The notes under the pieces: generated by a model | The model's database searches: none | Told to the model about the DNA's origin: nothing | Seen by the model: the letters and a program-made list of their open reading frames with translations, nothing else | Source of the DNA: Sebastes aleutianus | Lineage: Eukaryota; Chordata; Actinopteri; Perciformes; Sebastidae | NCBI GenBank assembly: GCA_916700875.1 | Contig: CAKAKS010000034.1 | Span: 12,420,195 to 12,484,194 of the forward strand | Length of the DNA stretch: 64,000 bases | Direction of reading: 5' to 3' | Part shown: positions 20,301-35,300 of the stretch, one piece after another | How the letters are laid out: each line of letters opens with the position of its first letter | Position numbering within the stretch: position 1 is the stretch's first letter | Program-made: the position numbers and the translations under genes

Positions 20301-23300
20301 GACTGGTCCACTTCCCTTCCCGCCCATCCTGTGTTTTTTTTGTCGTCACACTCTCCGACCACTTTCTCTCAGTGTTTACTGTTGCCATGGATGGGTTTCG
20401 AAGCATCTGTATTTTACGCCCTGGGAATGTGAACGGGTTGAATATTCACATATAAGAACCTGAAACTAAAGAAAATGTATCAGATTTACTTTAAAGAAAA
20501 GAGAAATTGATTGTCAAAATGTTCAATCAGCTAATTGTTTCAGCTGGTCGCTCTAAAAATCTTGCTGCTGTAATGCAGTTAAGTTGTAGGCTGTTTGTTT
20601 TACCAAGCTCTCGTATTGTTTCCTACTGTAGGCTGGGAACCCCAGTGAACATTTTGTTTGTTCTGCAGAGGTGGAATGATGAAATGACTATTGATGATTA
20701 TGTCAGCTGTCGTTAAGATTGAACTTTGTGCTCAGACTTATGGTCCATTTGCTCTTCCAGTATATGTACCACACCTTCATGTTGATTGGCCCATAGCAAC
20801 CAAAAAGTGATCCTTTACTGTCAGTCATGGGTTTTCAAGAGATGATGTACATACAGTACCAGAGCTGGAGGTACTTGGGTAAACAATGTAGGAGCAGCTG
20901 TTTTTCCAAAATATTCAAGATGGCTCAAAGTCACCATGTGCAAGTGATTTAGCACCACATGCACCACAGAGAATAGGGGATGTTTCCTAGTACATGCTGT
21001 TCAGATCCTTCCTGTAAAATGTTTTACTGCCTGAGTTAATAAGTTTGATTTTGATTCAGTGTTAAAGAGTCTGCTTCTATGGGTCCTATCCATTGTGTAG
21101 ATTCAGTATGTAAGCTCTGATTAAAGGATATGTTCACATAAGTCTGTCTCTTTCAAATTATGTTCCCATACAACTAAACTGCATTCTCTATTACATTTTG
21201 AGGGAAAGTTATTTTCTTACGGTCGCAGTTTTAAACAGTTTTAAACTTGTGGTTAACGTTGTAAATTAAAACAAATACGCAACAAAACTACTTAGTTATG
21301 ATTAATAAAAAGAACATCATGGTTTGGTTTAAAGTGACTACAGTTTTTATGTTATTAAAGGACCAGTGTGTACTGTAACAATTAAGGGGATCTGTTGGCA
21401 GAAATGGAATATAATATTATAAAGTATGTTTTCTTTAGTGTTTAATCACCTGATAGTAAGAATCGTGTTTTCGTTACCTTAAAATGAGTCGTTTATATCT
21501 ACATAGGGAGCGGACCCTTTACACAGAGTCTGCCATGTTGCACCGCCATGTTTCTACAGTCGCCCAGAACAGACAAACCAAACACTATTAACTTTTCCTT
21601 CTTGGGCCGGAGTCAATAACTTTACTCGCTGCCGTTGCCGCCGTTCTCTCTCTCTCATGCTTCACCACTCACTTCCCACGTACACACACACACACTACGC
21701 GCTGGCTCTGCTCTAGATGGCTCTAGAGAAGACCGTTCGCGTTTTTTCATTGACCACCGTAGCTCTCCAACATGCTTGGCACACGGGGGAAGCTTCAGTT
21801 GGTTGCAATCTCCGCACCTCACCGCTAGATACCGGCAGATCCTACACACTGGACCTTTAAGCTACTGACGTAAATAGTGAGTTAATTTCACAAGGGTCAC
21901 AAACAGCAGTGGAAGTCCTGTGTTTTTCGACCCATTCAACACCCGACCTCCTCCCCACGCTCAAAACGTCATTCACAATGTAGTTTAGTTGTATGGGAAC
22001 ATTGTTTTTGTTTACACAGACTTGAAAAAAATTAAAGTATCCTTTTATTTTTTTTATCCCGTTGAAAGAAAAAATGATTAGCCCTGCCTCTAGATATGTT
22101 CTATTCATACTTTTGAACGCTGCCATGGCTGCGCAGGTCCTTCCTCTCCCTCAATCAAACAAACCTCATATGCTGAGACAGATCAGGACAGATGGTCAGA
22201 AGACTGCTGTTTTTATATTTATTCCATCGCTTACAGCAGCGACAGAAAGGGGGTGGACAGTTTGGTGTGTGTGTGTGTGTGTGTGTGTGGGGTCATCACA
22301 GACTGATTGGCAGTGCGGGCTACGTTCCCCCGCTGTCACTTGGGCCCTGGCACCACAAGCTCGGCGTGCCGGGGCATCTGTGACTGAGTGCCAGGGAAGG
22401 CCGTCTGTCTGTCACAGCCAGACAGCACTCAGTCAGAGGATCTGCGAGGGTAAATAAAACACTGACACACACACATGCTTAGATAGACGGACCGATAGCA
22501 TCCACAGAGAAAAAGGGGGACACGCTTGTATTGGCTGAACAGAACATGAACACACACACTGACCAGAAAGAAAGTTTGAGGTCAGATGACACGGATACTA
22601 AACCTCATTATTCACACCTACACCGAGGCCTGGCCCGAGGACACTCCGAGGATAAAATAAGTAACGCAACGTGGGTGTGAAAGCGAAAGCTGGAGGTATA
22701 TTTGCCAAGTCATTAAGACCAGCCATTAAGCCATTTAATCGTGCAGAAAAGGAGGAGGAATTATCTTCTTGGCAACGCTGTGAGCAACTTCAGAGTTGCG
22801 TTGACTTTTACCAACCTTACTAATGATTACAGTCTGGGGAGGAATGATAGTAATCAGAGGCTTGTACGAGATGGGGGCACCATGGAAGTCACTGTGAGGC
22901 TCGCAGCTCTCCCACCCCTTTTCACCCAGAATTGCTACTCTCTCCTGAATTCGTCTAAGCCAGCGGACAGGATGATTACCACCATGGCGTATAGTGTATA
23001 AAAGCCTGCACCTTATAGGACCAAACATTCCTGTATAGGAGCAAGAGGTCGCACATTAACAGGATGTATGAAGTGGTTTCCATCACAGTGCTAACTCGCT
23101 GTACTCAGGAAAATCCAATTTTACATTGACCCCTGACACTGGCAGCAAAAGGTCCTCTCTTTCTCAATCAAACACTGCCATTTTCCACCAGGATTGAAAA
23201 TGTTCTGGTTTGTCTAACATTGGTGAACATTGTGAAATACTGGACACATTTACCTTTTGAGGCTTCTGAAAATCCTGTCCACATTAAGGCCATAAATAGG

Positions 23301-26300
23301 GATGTGACATTGAGGAAATTTTACCACCAGTTAATAAACTCGTGACACCGGTGTTACCGATTACACCACACATTTTACAAGAAAAGATGACAGTCAATAT
23401 ATGTAGCGCGCTTACTTTAATCTTTAACGTCGGGTGGCCGTGTGTCTGGCCTCTCCGGTCAAGGGGCCGCAGATTTCCACACCGCTCCGTCCTCCGCTGG
23501 GCGATGGCCTCATTAACGTTCTGGTTCCCTTATAGCATTGGGTTTAAATCTGAAATATTGCCAAATAGGCGCTTTGTTTTTTTCGCTTTGCATCGTCTTG
23601 TCTGTCAACTCTCTCTCGTCCCGTGTGTGTGAAATATGAAACCAGCTGCTACTCTGAGCTGAGACTCTGTATGGAGCAGGTGCATTCACTGGCAGTTTGT
23701 AGTGTCCGTCATCCGACTATATATTGATAACACGGCGTTGATACGCCAAAATGAACTAAATGGGTTTTATTTCTGTAAAAAAAAAAAAGCAAAACGACGG
23801 TGGGGCGCTGGGTACGTAACGTATTTGGTGTGCCCGACCACTATGTAACACCGACTATTGTGACAAGCCTAGCCATAACCCGTGACAAGGGGTCGCAAGT
23901 AGACATGATTTATTTTAAGGGGTCTCAAACCTAAAAGAGCTGAAAGTAAAAATTAGTTTCATTATCAATTAATCTGTAGATTATTTCCTTGGCTGATGAG
24001 TTATCATTTGGTCTATAAATAGTGAGAAAAAGGTGACCAATCACACCTTACCCAAGGTGACATCTCCAAATTGTCTGACTGACACTCTAAAGATATTCAG
24101 TTTGCTGTCACATAAGACCAAGAAGAATATCCTCACGATTTAGAAAATTAAACTAGATAATGTTTGGCATTTTTGACTGATTAATTACTTAAACCATTAG
24201 TTGATAATCAAAGTAGTTGCAGATTAATGTTCTGTCAATCGTCTAATAGATAATCAACTAATTGTTTCAGCTCTAGTTGGTAAAAACACTTAATCACTGC
24301 CAAGGAAATTAGCTCCGTGGCAATCGGAACTGTAGGTACTGCATGTGACACTGAGGCCTTTTCAAGCGCCACCGTTGAAGGAGCAATGTGTGTAACAAGG
24401 ACGAGCTACTTAGCGGTTACATTCATTTCACCTCTTCCTTTACCTCGCCTGCTATTAATGTAGTTTGCAATAGATCTTCTTGGTCCCTTTACTCAATATG
24501 TCTGATGTAAGTTGATCATTTAAAGCCATCTGTGTTGTCATTACCTGTTAATGTTAAAGTGTCTTTTGTGCATTGTTGCTTGTTGGTAGCAGTCGTAGTA
24601 ATTGTGTGCAATATGAAGTTTTATTGCCACCAATATCACCATTAAGATCTGATTTGCGATATTAGAGGGAATGATCATTTTTACATCATTATTCTCATTT
24701 TCATATTTAATTTAAAATTATATTTTGACACACGTTTCACCTTTGACAAATATTTTGCGATTTGAAAACTGCATGAGGCCATATTGCGATTTCGATACCA
24801 TTTTGATTAATTGTAACCAAAATGAACACTGTAAGCGGACTACTTGATTACTATAAGCAAATTATATAAACAGCTTTTATATAGGAATGATTCTGTCCCA
24901 AGCTTTTTGATCCATAATATAAGCAGTTGATCACTATAAGCGGTTTCCACTGTATTAATATTGGAGCTAAATTCCTGCAACCATGTGCCAAGGCTTTATG
25001 TTCATCACCCCCCACCAACCCTTCAACGTGAAGGGGAGACCAAGGTCATACCATTTAAAGGTTTGAGATTTTCCCTCAATTCAGACTCTGTTCACGGTGC
25101 TGAAGGCGGTGGTAAGCTGTAGTAAGATCTCACATGCTACTCAGAGGAATTTGAACGTGCCAGTCATGTGTTCTCCTTTAAAGCTCGTGCTGAAGACTAC
25201 CTTACTGACTGGACCCTGTGTTGTCCTTGTTGTTTCAGTTGTTGGGAGGGCGTGTGGGGAAGTTTCACAGCCAGTTGCCTCCTAACAACAGACGGAGACT
25301 GCTGCTGTTGCTACTGCCGTGTCTGGCTTGGACAGTTTCTATGGTAACCCACCCACAGGATAGCAATATGTACGACCGTAGAGGAAACTGGGGTTGCTAG
25401 GGCTATGGATAATGATGAGACTTTTATTTCTGGTTCTCCCACACAAACCGAGATGATACAGTGGCTGTAACTAAACCGCTTCTTTTTCATCAAATAGTTC
25501 TGTCACTGCAGATTTCTGAGGATTTCCCGTACATTCGTACCCAGAATGCCGTATTTGAGGTCATGCACCAGTGTTCATCAGTGAACTGAAATGGCCTTGT
25601 TTAAAGCCTTTGGAAGTTCACTGACTTCCCTTTACGGAGAGATTCAGACGTGCTTCTCTTTAGTTTGTAGGCATGTCGAGCGTTTGAGGCAGCAGCACAC
25701 GTCTTTGTTCTCTCCTGCAGTCTCATGCTCCTCTGTGGCATTCGGCGAGTAAATACTCTATTGTTCACGCAGCTCATTCCATTCCTGCGTTTTCTGCTGA
25801 TTGGGTTTGCAGCATATGACGGCCATTAACGCTTTTAGAGTCATTTTTATTTGTCCTTTATTTAAATGTAGATTGCTTCATTGAATTCCCATGTTCGGCT
25901 TGCTGCTTCCAGCTTCTTAAATGTGAGGATTTGATGCTTTTCTTTTGGGGCTGCAACTAACGATGATTTTCATCATCGATTAATCTGTCTATAATATTCT
26001 AGATTAATCAATTAATTTTTTGGTCTATAAAATGTTGGAAAATAGTGAGAAATGTCCATCCCAGTTTCTCAAAGTCCAAGGTGATGTCTTTAAATGTCTT
26101 GTTCTGTAAGTCCAAAACTCAAAGATATTCAGTTTGATATGATTTAAAATAGAGAAAAACAGGAAATCTCCATATTTTAGAGGCTGAAAACAGCATTTTC
26201 TGCTATTTTAACATGAAAAATTACTTACTTGACGATTTATCGGTCATCAAAATAGTTGGCGGATTTTTTTTTTTTTTAATCAATTTATCGATTTGTCTAC

Positions 26301-29300
26301 TTTTATTTGCCATACATGATAGTAAACTGAATTTTGGGGGTTTTGGACTGTTGGGTGGACAAAACAACACATTTGCAGATGTCACCTTCAGACTGTAGGA
26401 AATTAGTGGGCATTTTTCACTATTTTCTGACATTATCAAAAATGAAAATTCAATATTTGTAACCTGTTTTTGCAGATTTATATCTTCAGCAGGAACTTCT
26501 AACTATTGAAAGGCGGACGAAAGCAATGTTGCTTTAGGTCTTTTTCGTGGGATTTGTTGAAAATTACAAAAATGTGGAATATCACCAGCATTATCCTTAA
26601 AGGATAACTTTGGTATTTTTCAACCTGGACCATATTTCCACATGTTTTTGTTTCTAAGTGACTAATGGTGGAAACACTTTCTGAAATCGGTCCAGTATTG
26701 AGGGAGAATGCTGCAGCCGCTAAACAAGCTCTAATGTAATCATTCTATTTGGGGCAATCTGGTTTAGTTTACGTCCACTAAGAGAGCTTGTTTTCGCCAC
26801 TGAGAGGCTCAGATTGTTATTTTCAGCGCCTGACAACATTATGGAAAGGACCTTACAGAGAAATAAAACATTTTTCTTTACCTTTGGCTTGATCCGGTCT
26901 GTTTGTTATTGTGTGTCTCGCTCGGAAAAGCCTCGCTCTGAAATCTTGCATCGCATCCACATTGTCGAAATCATCTAAATATTCAGGGATTACATTGACA
27001 ACACTGGTGTCCCGTGGCACTCCTCTCTCCACTCTCACTCACATTTCCACTGTTGTCTTCCGGCAACAACGGAAAGCGAAAAATGTTTTATTTCTCTGTT
27101 GAGTCCTTTCCATAATGTTGTCAGACAACAATCTGAGCCTGTCGGTGGCAAAAACAAGCACTTTTATTGGACGTACACTGACGGAGCCAGGTTGCCCCAC
27201 AAGATTACATTACAGCCTGTTAAGCGGCTGGCAGCTGCAGCGCTCTCCCTCAATACTGGACCAATTTCAAAAAGTGTTGTCCCTATTAGTCACTACGACA
27301 CAAAAACATGGGAAAATAGGGTCGAAAATAACCAAAGTTATCCTTTTAAACCACCAACAACATGATGCTTTTATTCAACATAGCAATCAGAAGTAGTGCA
27401 GGACAGTGTGGGGTTCTTCAGCAACAGGACTGTGTTTAGTAAATGCAGCTGAATGATCATCAGGTCTTACTTACAGTACGACACTTTAAAGGTCAGGCAT
27501 CATTGGATTTGCTGTCATTTAATGTTAGCGACTTCTGCATGGAACCACAGCACCTTATCGATACACCAAATAACTCATTACACCGTGCGACAGTCAGGTG
27601 TGTATGTGTGAGCGTGCGTGTATGTGCAGCTGCAATCAATATCTGTGATATTGATTGATATAATCACCCCATACGAGTCTCTTCCATCGACCCAGCAATA
27701 AGGACGGGACTTGTCAGGCAATCAAGTGAAGTGTTGATGTTGTCTTGGCCTCTTCAGTTTTTATGGAACAGTTTGTCCTCAGTTCCTAGAATAAACGACT
27801 GATCATACTTATTCTGATAATTAATTAACTTCTTTGTAATCAACAAAAGAGTCAGAAGAAATAAGTTGCATAAAGCACGCCACGTACTGACATGCTCCTT
27901 TGGGCAAGTCGGTGTGTGCTAACCAACCTTGTAAGTCTGCACTTTATGTAAAACAGTTCCAAGTCCAAGGTGAGCAGGCAACAAAATACATTTTCAGCAG
28001 TCGTACCATCGTTCATTCATGTTTTCTGCTGAGCACAAAGTCGTTTATGGATGTTATGAAAGTCAGTACATAATAAAGGGTCTGCTGCTCAACTGTTCTT
28101 GTTGCTCTGTTCATTGGTGACATGATTTCATTTAGCTGAATAAAACCTGCCATACTTCTTTGCCTCTGCGGTCAATATTGTTCACTCGCTCCATTCTGGC
28201 TAAACATTATGTCGGGCTGAGTCAGACCTTGCAATAGAATAAAAAGGAAGCCAAGTGCCCTGAAAATGATTAAGCCATTATTTCTTTCTATACTCCACTC
28301 TGCCGGATGTAAGAGCTCCGCAAGGCCTGGAAATGAAAGCCTTATTTCAGTCTATCGGCTCTTTATCCCACTGTGTCGTGTCTCTGGTGAATTCACCTGG
28401 GGTTATATCAGCTAAAATTAGACTCTCAATTATGAGCAATTACCGTCAGGCCTGTGGGCCCCACAGTGTATTCACTCTCTCGCTCACACCCGCACTGCGC
28501 CACGGCCATTCCACTTCTTTGCGTGGTTGGGTAAGTACCCACAGTAAAGTGAAAGTATGCTGGGAGAAGCTGTGCTCACAGTTCCTCAATTCCTGTTCTT
28601 GGTTCATTTTCCGTTTGGCAACTCAGCTGTATTGGACACAAACTGTCTAATACACTGTACAATTACACTTGGCTGGTAGGCTTTCTTAAATCGGAGCAGT
28701 GTAGCAAAAATATGTGCTAAATCAGTCAAACGCTACCTCAAGTTATTGTAAGCCTGGAGACTGAATCTGAATATAAGTTAAATGAGCAGGTGCTGTAAAG
28801 GCACAATGTGTGATCCAATGTCTAGAAGTGATAAATCTACCAGCAGGAAATCTAAACACATGGTTGTACATGTATTTTTAGTTATATTTGGAATATGTGC
28901 ATGTTGTATAAGCTCATGTTTAGGATGGTGATACAATAGAACTAAGGTTGGCACACAAAAGCTCAAAAACAGGAACCACATTTGGACGCTTAAGCAAGAT
29001 CTCACGTGTGTGTGTGAAACTGTTTTTATGGGAATCCCCTAACTATTAATGTGGAACTGCTTTTGTTGTATGTGGACAAAGAGTTGTCTCTGAACTGTCA
29101 GAAACAAATAGTAGATGTTGTTTTGACCACGAGTTTCCAGCATGAAAACAACCTTCTGCATGATAATGTTTTTATTTTGCATTTTAAACCCAGACCGTCT
29201 CAGATGGTGAACACAGCTTTAGCCCGTTCATGCTTGAGTTCAGTTCTTCTTGCTGCAGGCAGCGTCGACACACCTTACAGTTTAGACATCAAGTAAAAGA

Positions 29301-32300
29301 GGGAGTATCAGAGCCACACAGCCTGTTTTTTAGTTGTTAACTAACCTATTTTGGTTTCATTATGAGGAACCAACTACTCTGTTTTGGTTTCATTTTGAGA
29401 AACCAACTAACCTGTTTTGGTTTGATTTTGAGGAACCACCTAATCTGCGCGCCACAGTGGATATTACAGACAACACGATATCACAGGGAGGTGAATAAAT
29501 AGCACGACATTATAAGAACATTCTGTGTGTCTTCAGTACGAATTTTAGGGCTTTTTAGTGTGTCATTTGTAAGCCACGCAACAAAACTAACGGCCACAGT
29601 TAGGTTTAGGCAACGAAACCAATAAGTGCGTAAACTAAGTAAAACAGGTATGGAAAAACTACGGTGCCCAGCTGTTTTAGAAAGTTATTTAGTCTTCTTT
29701 GAAATTGAAAGTATATATATTTGTGGTCTATCTGTCTAGAAGGACGAGAAGACGTAACAGATCGGTTTGCGGGCTGAGAGCAACACACAGGCTGGATTAA
29801 CACTGTTGGTTTTGGTCTTTTTCATGGGATTTGTTGACAATAATAAAAATATAGAATATCGCCAGCCTTGTCGTTTATATTTAGGATGTGTTTTTCCTCC
29901 GAGGAACACTACAAGCCAGAAATAGTCAGAGTGGTAAAAGTTGGCAGCAGTCACTGGAGCTATTTATCCATCTTGCAAGAAAACATACGTGCTGCACAAA
30001 AGCAAAGGGAGGTGTAATGATGTGAAGATAAAACTGAGAAGGGTCTGGCTGTAAATAAAGTAATCTGAGGCAGAAATCAAGGAATCTTTTGATCAGACAG
30101 GTATGCTTGAAAAGTGTAACGTCAGCCAAGTGTTACCAGAAATGCCTTTCGTGAGTTGAACCGCCGATCATAGATTCACTTCCCCTCAACGAGGTACTGT
30201 GCTGCACGCCTCAGTGCACACTTATGCTTAGGTGAAGTGATGCGGGCAGACTAGAAGGTATGTGAGAGCGCTGTTCCTGGAATTTTTTTTCTCACTTCAA
30301 GAGTCTGTTTCCTCTTACAGGTTTCATTTTAAATGGGCTAATTAGAGTATGGAAATTTCCATAGAAATTTGAATGACTTATGACTATAGTTATTAAACCC
30401 AAGACCTATCTGTAGTTTTCATGATGTGGTGGCATCTAAAAGAAACACTTCAAATACAAACATGACAAATACCTCTGATTAAGCTTTAAGGAGTTGGTGT
30501 GATGTGAATACAACCAGCAGATTTAAGAGAAATATAAAACAAATGTGGTCCAAAAAATGTTTCCAGTTGTGTTTAAGAAGAGACTTCCACAAGTTCATAG
30601 TGACACCAAATATCCTGCCGGTAATTCCCCTCTCTTTGCCTTTTGAGAAATATCATCTCAGATTTTCTCAGAGAAAGGGTTTATTATTATGGCAGATTAC
30701 TTCTGCCGTTCTCTGTGCGGATTAGGCCCGTGGCAAATTATGAAAAGTAGGTCGAATAATGTTTTGGCCACATTTAGAGGTGGAAAATTGTTGAGCTCTC
30801 ATGGAGTTGTGACAAAATGGAGAAAGAAATGAGATTGAAATAACCCGCATCTCGCCATTTACTGCGACCAAGATCAGGGCGAGGTGTTTGGTTTTGATAT
30901 TTTGGTTTGGATGTTCAATCACATCTGCTTTTGAGGGATTCATCACGTCCGTATTTTGAGTCGGCCTGATAATTCCAAACATGTTTGATATTTAGGAGTT
31001 CAAATCTTGATCATTACGTCAGAACTTTCCGAGCGGGACCACAATAGCCAATGAGAGAGACGAGCCGGAGCAGCTGACGGTGTTGCCAAGCAACGGTAAA
31101 CATTCTAGCCCTTGAGGCTAACGTTAGGTAGCAGATATTTAAACATATTCTCACTGAAGAATAGACAACTCTTGTTGACCGCGTCTCCACGACCATTTCT
31201 CATCTAGACTTGTTAGCCCTCTGCTTTTGTTTTCTTCTCACTGTAACGCATTACTACAGCAAGTTGTTGCATCACGTCAGTCTCAGTTTGGTTTACGCCT
31301 GCTTCCCCATGAGATCATGTGAGGAAGTGCGTTGCTACAATGATTTGTGAAGTTGCTTTAACGGTATCCTTTAGTGTGTGATGTGGTATTATTTTCAAAT
31401 CGTGTAGTGTGTGCGTGACACAACCCAATTTCTCAAAAACTCTTGGGCGCCTGGGTTAGCTCAGTTGGTAGAGCGGGCGTCCATGTATTAAGGCTTGGTC
31501 CTGACCGCGGCGGCCCGGGTTCGAATCCGGCCTGTGGCCCTTTCCGCATCCACTCTCTCTCTCCCCCCTTTCAAGACTCTATCCACTGTCCTGTCATAAA
31601 AATGGAAAAATGCCCCCAAAAAAATAATAACTTTAAAAAACTCTTACCTGTACTGATGATATTTGCGTAATAGGAGATTTTAGCTATTGAAAGAACATTT
31701 TTGTAGTGGAGTACATTATATAAGATACATTTGTTTATGAACAGCAAGTCTAGTCTTGTTGCAGAGTCTCTCCAGGCAGCAAACATTGAGCTGGCGTAGT
31801 TCAGGTGTGTATCAAGGAGCAGTATGAGCAAAGGAGTGTCAGGTGTAGAAGATGAACTATCATTGTAGTAGTCCATTATATCTGGGAACGAGACCTTGAT
31901 TTACAAAGTGGTAGGTTGATTTTGAAAAACACAGCTTTATGATCTGTCATACAAATATTCCACTAAACTCTCCTCCTATCCCCCCCAGGTCAGGAACGAT
32001 TTGGGAACATGACGCGAGTGTACTACAAAGAGGCCGTGGGGGCGTTCGTGGTGTTCGATGTGACGCGGGGCTCCACGTTTGAGGCGGTGTCTAAGTGGAA
32101 GCATGACCTGGACAGCAAGGTCAAGCTGGCTAATGGCAACCCCATCCCCTCAGTGCTGCTCGCCAATAAATGCGACCAGAAGAAAGACAGCTCCAACAAC
32201 ACGGCCCTAATGGACAATTTCTGCAAAGAGACTGGCTTTCTGGGCTGGTTTGAAACCTCAGCTAAGGTGAGAGATCCATGCATTAGACAGAGAAGCTATT

Positions 32301-35300
32301 AGTTGCACATAGGCGTAAAATAGATCCACACACTTGTACATACATGACTATATATATATCTCGTTTTTTTTTCATGAATATTCTCTCTGATGTTTTATTT
32401 GTGGTTACGCTACACTTCAGCAGCATGAAATTACAAAAGTTAGGGCTCATATTAATGCTGGCTGAAATATCTTGCATACATATTTCATTTAAAGCTTCTT
32501 GAGTCATGGTCCAAACATGACTAGAAAATGTCTTTAAATCTTATTTTACGCATGAATGTGACTGGAGTTTGCGGCAAATCAGATGTGATAAGAGCTTTGG
32601 AATGTCCACACAGTCGTGTCAAAATAAGAGGAGCTTAACTGGACTTTTATTTTGAAAATATTTTGCCATTTTTACTTAACGGCTTCTAAACTTCTCACGA
32701 CAGGAAATCCTCCAGACCCTTTCTGGATGGTGTAATCACACTGGTTACACTGTGGCAATTGTGAAATACTTACATGTTGTCAACAGTTATTCACATCAAC
32801 GTTTTTGATCCAAAATGCAGTGTTAAGTATGGCAGTTTGTAGATGATTGGAATAAGGACAAAACTGAGACTAGAGATCTTTGAAGCTTTGCCAGAATGCC
32901 TGAAGTTGTTTTTATATTATACAAATGATTCTGTGTGAATATTGTGACAGGAAATTTGCGACAACCATTTTTTTTTTTCATCCTGCTGTCTGTCTTTGCC
33001 ATTCATGCACAACATCTATAGACATCTATCTCTCCAACCAGTGAAAAGATTTGTTGGACAGCTGGTGCGGTCTGGTATCGCATGACGTTGATTGATGTTG
33101 CAGCCCAGAGCTGTGAGGGTTTGAGTGAGGGCGCTCTGAAAGATAATGTTCACTAGTGTTTCTCCCAGTGGTGGAAAGTAACCAAGTACATTCCTCAGGG
33201 ACTGTACTTAAGTACAATTCTGAGGTACTTTACTTGACTATTTCGATTTTATGCTACTTTATACTTCTAACCCACTTCATCTCAGTGGTAAATATGGTAC
33301 TTTTTACTCCACTACATTTATTTGAAAGCTTTAGTTACTTTGCAGATTCAGATAATAATACAAAATGTAATCAACAAATACATTATCATGTATTTTTAAA
33401 AGTTAATTAATAACTTTATTGATCCCCGGGGGAAATTCATAAGCTTCTTGGCATTATATATAGTACAAAATAAGACCCACCTTTTCCAGCAGCAACACTA
33501 AAGTAATGAAGACATTAATGCATCAATAATTATTATTCAGTAATATCATATATGTTAATCTGATATAGGCCATTCTCCATAATGAGTGCCTTTACTTTTT
33601 GCACTGTAAGTATGTTTTAATGCTAATACTTTTGTACTTCTAATTAAATAAGGTTTTGAATGAACACTTTTACTTGTAACAGAGTATTTTCATACTGTAG
33701 TATTACTACTTTTACATAAGTTAAAGATGACTTCTTTCACTACATTCTTCTCAACTTTGGTCATGGTGTCACAGTTTTATGTGTTAGTGTAGCATGTCTC
33801 TCACTATGCTATTGTACTTTGTGAGTAGGATGTGGTGAAGTGAGTTAATTTTGGCTGCGGCTCTCTTCAACAGATGTTCAGTTATGCGATAAGTTTGTAC
33901 ATATAAGGACAAAAAAAATATCTGACTGTTTAGTCTGTAGTGAAGGCAGAAGTATTATTATAGTACCAATAATTTACTAAAGTAAGAGTAGTAATACCAC
34001 ACTGTGAACATTCTTCTCTACAAGTAAAAGTACTGCATGCCAAATTTGACCTAAGAAACATAAAAATGTTCTTATAGTATCACAAGTAAAAAATATCATC
34101 ATCCAGAATGGCCCCTGTCAATGTTATAATATTATACTACACGGCTTTGTTGAATACTCGATTCTGATTAGTCAATCACTGTGTTCTATGGTCTGTTATT
34201 TCTTTATAACAGACCGTTGCTATGTATAACAGTCCGTTGCTATGGGTGCAGTTCTGATGTCGGACTCTGGCGGACTGTTTTTGTTTCAAATTATTGGTTT
34301 CTTCAGTAAGAAGCTGTGTGATAAGTGGGATAATGTACAGCTAGCGGGTCATTGTTGTGAAATAAACTCCTTCATGGTGACGTAAGACCCCTCCACTTTG
34401 CGTCGGGGTACCGCATCGCCCTGTCAGGGTTTATTTCACAACAATGACCGGCACGCTGTACATTATCCCCTATGGGATCATGATAATTGATGCAAAGCAG
34501 TACTTTAATATAATGTTGGGCAATGTAATCTGTCAAAATGCATCACATTTTCTTCACTAATCGTATGTTTGTTTTAAAAAAATCTACATCTGAAAAGTAA
34601 GTAGTAGCTATAACTGTGAAACAAATATAATGGAGTAGAAAATCCTTTTTGAAATGTGTGAATTACTAAAAAGTTGCACAACTGTTAGTCAGTGTTGTGA
34701 GGCTTGTTTTGTCTGATGAAGTGCAAACTCTCGACGCTATAATACAAGACTCATCAGCAGGTAACAGTGTGAGAGCATGAGGCTGACACAAACAAACAAA
34801 GTCTGTGTGTGCTACTTCATGTTCAGAGATAAATCACTTCCTTTTGAAAGATGCAGTTGTGTCTGACGAGCGCTCGAATCGCAGCGAGTCAAATGTTCAT
34901 CCTCTCAACTATGTATGAGACTCCAGGGAAAGCCCCCTCTCGTGTTTCCCTCACCTTCTTTTCCCATCACATTTTGTGTCATTTTCAAACTCATCCTCGT
35001 CCTTCTAAGAAAAAGTCAATGAGCCAAAAGACGCTTGCAAACACACATTTTTTTTTAAAACCATTATCCATAACCATAACCATCTTTTTATACTTCCATG
35101 TTGAGGAATGCTTTGAGGATGTTTTGGCAGCCGGAGTAAACTTCGTTAACTCATTCCACATAATTTTAGGCCCTGCAGCTATGTCACGTCCTGCGTCATG
35201 TGAAATGCCTGGCTGTGTGCCTTTCTGTCCATTTCCTTTCTCTGAGTGCAATGAAGTGTTGTTGTTTAGTGTGCCTGTCACTATGGTTATAAACTCAACC

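Noticed and set aside
23342..23632. 96-codon frame in a CpG-rich stretch
   Set aside because: Lies wholly inside a non-coding hAT MITE.
31447..31540. tRNA gene
   Set aside because: Anticodon region too long; flanked by a 10-bp target duplication and followed by a SINE body.
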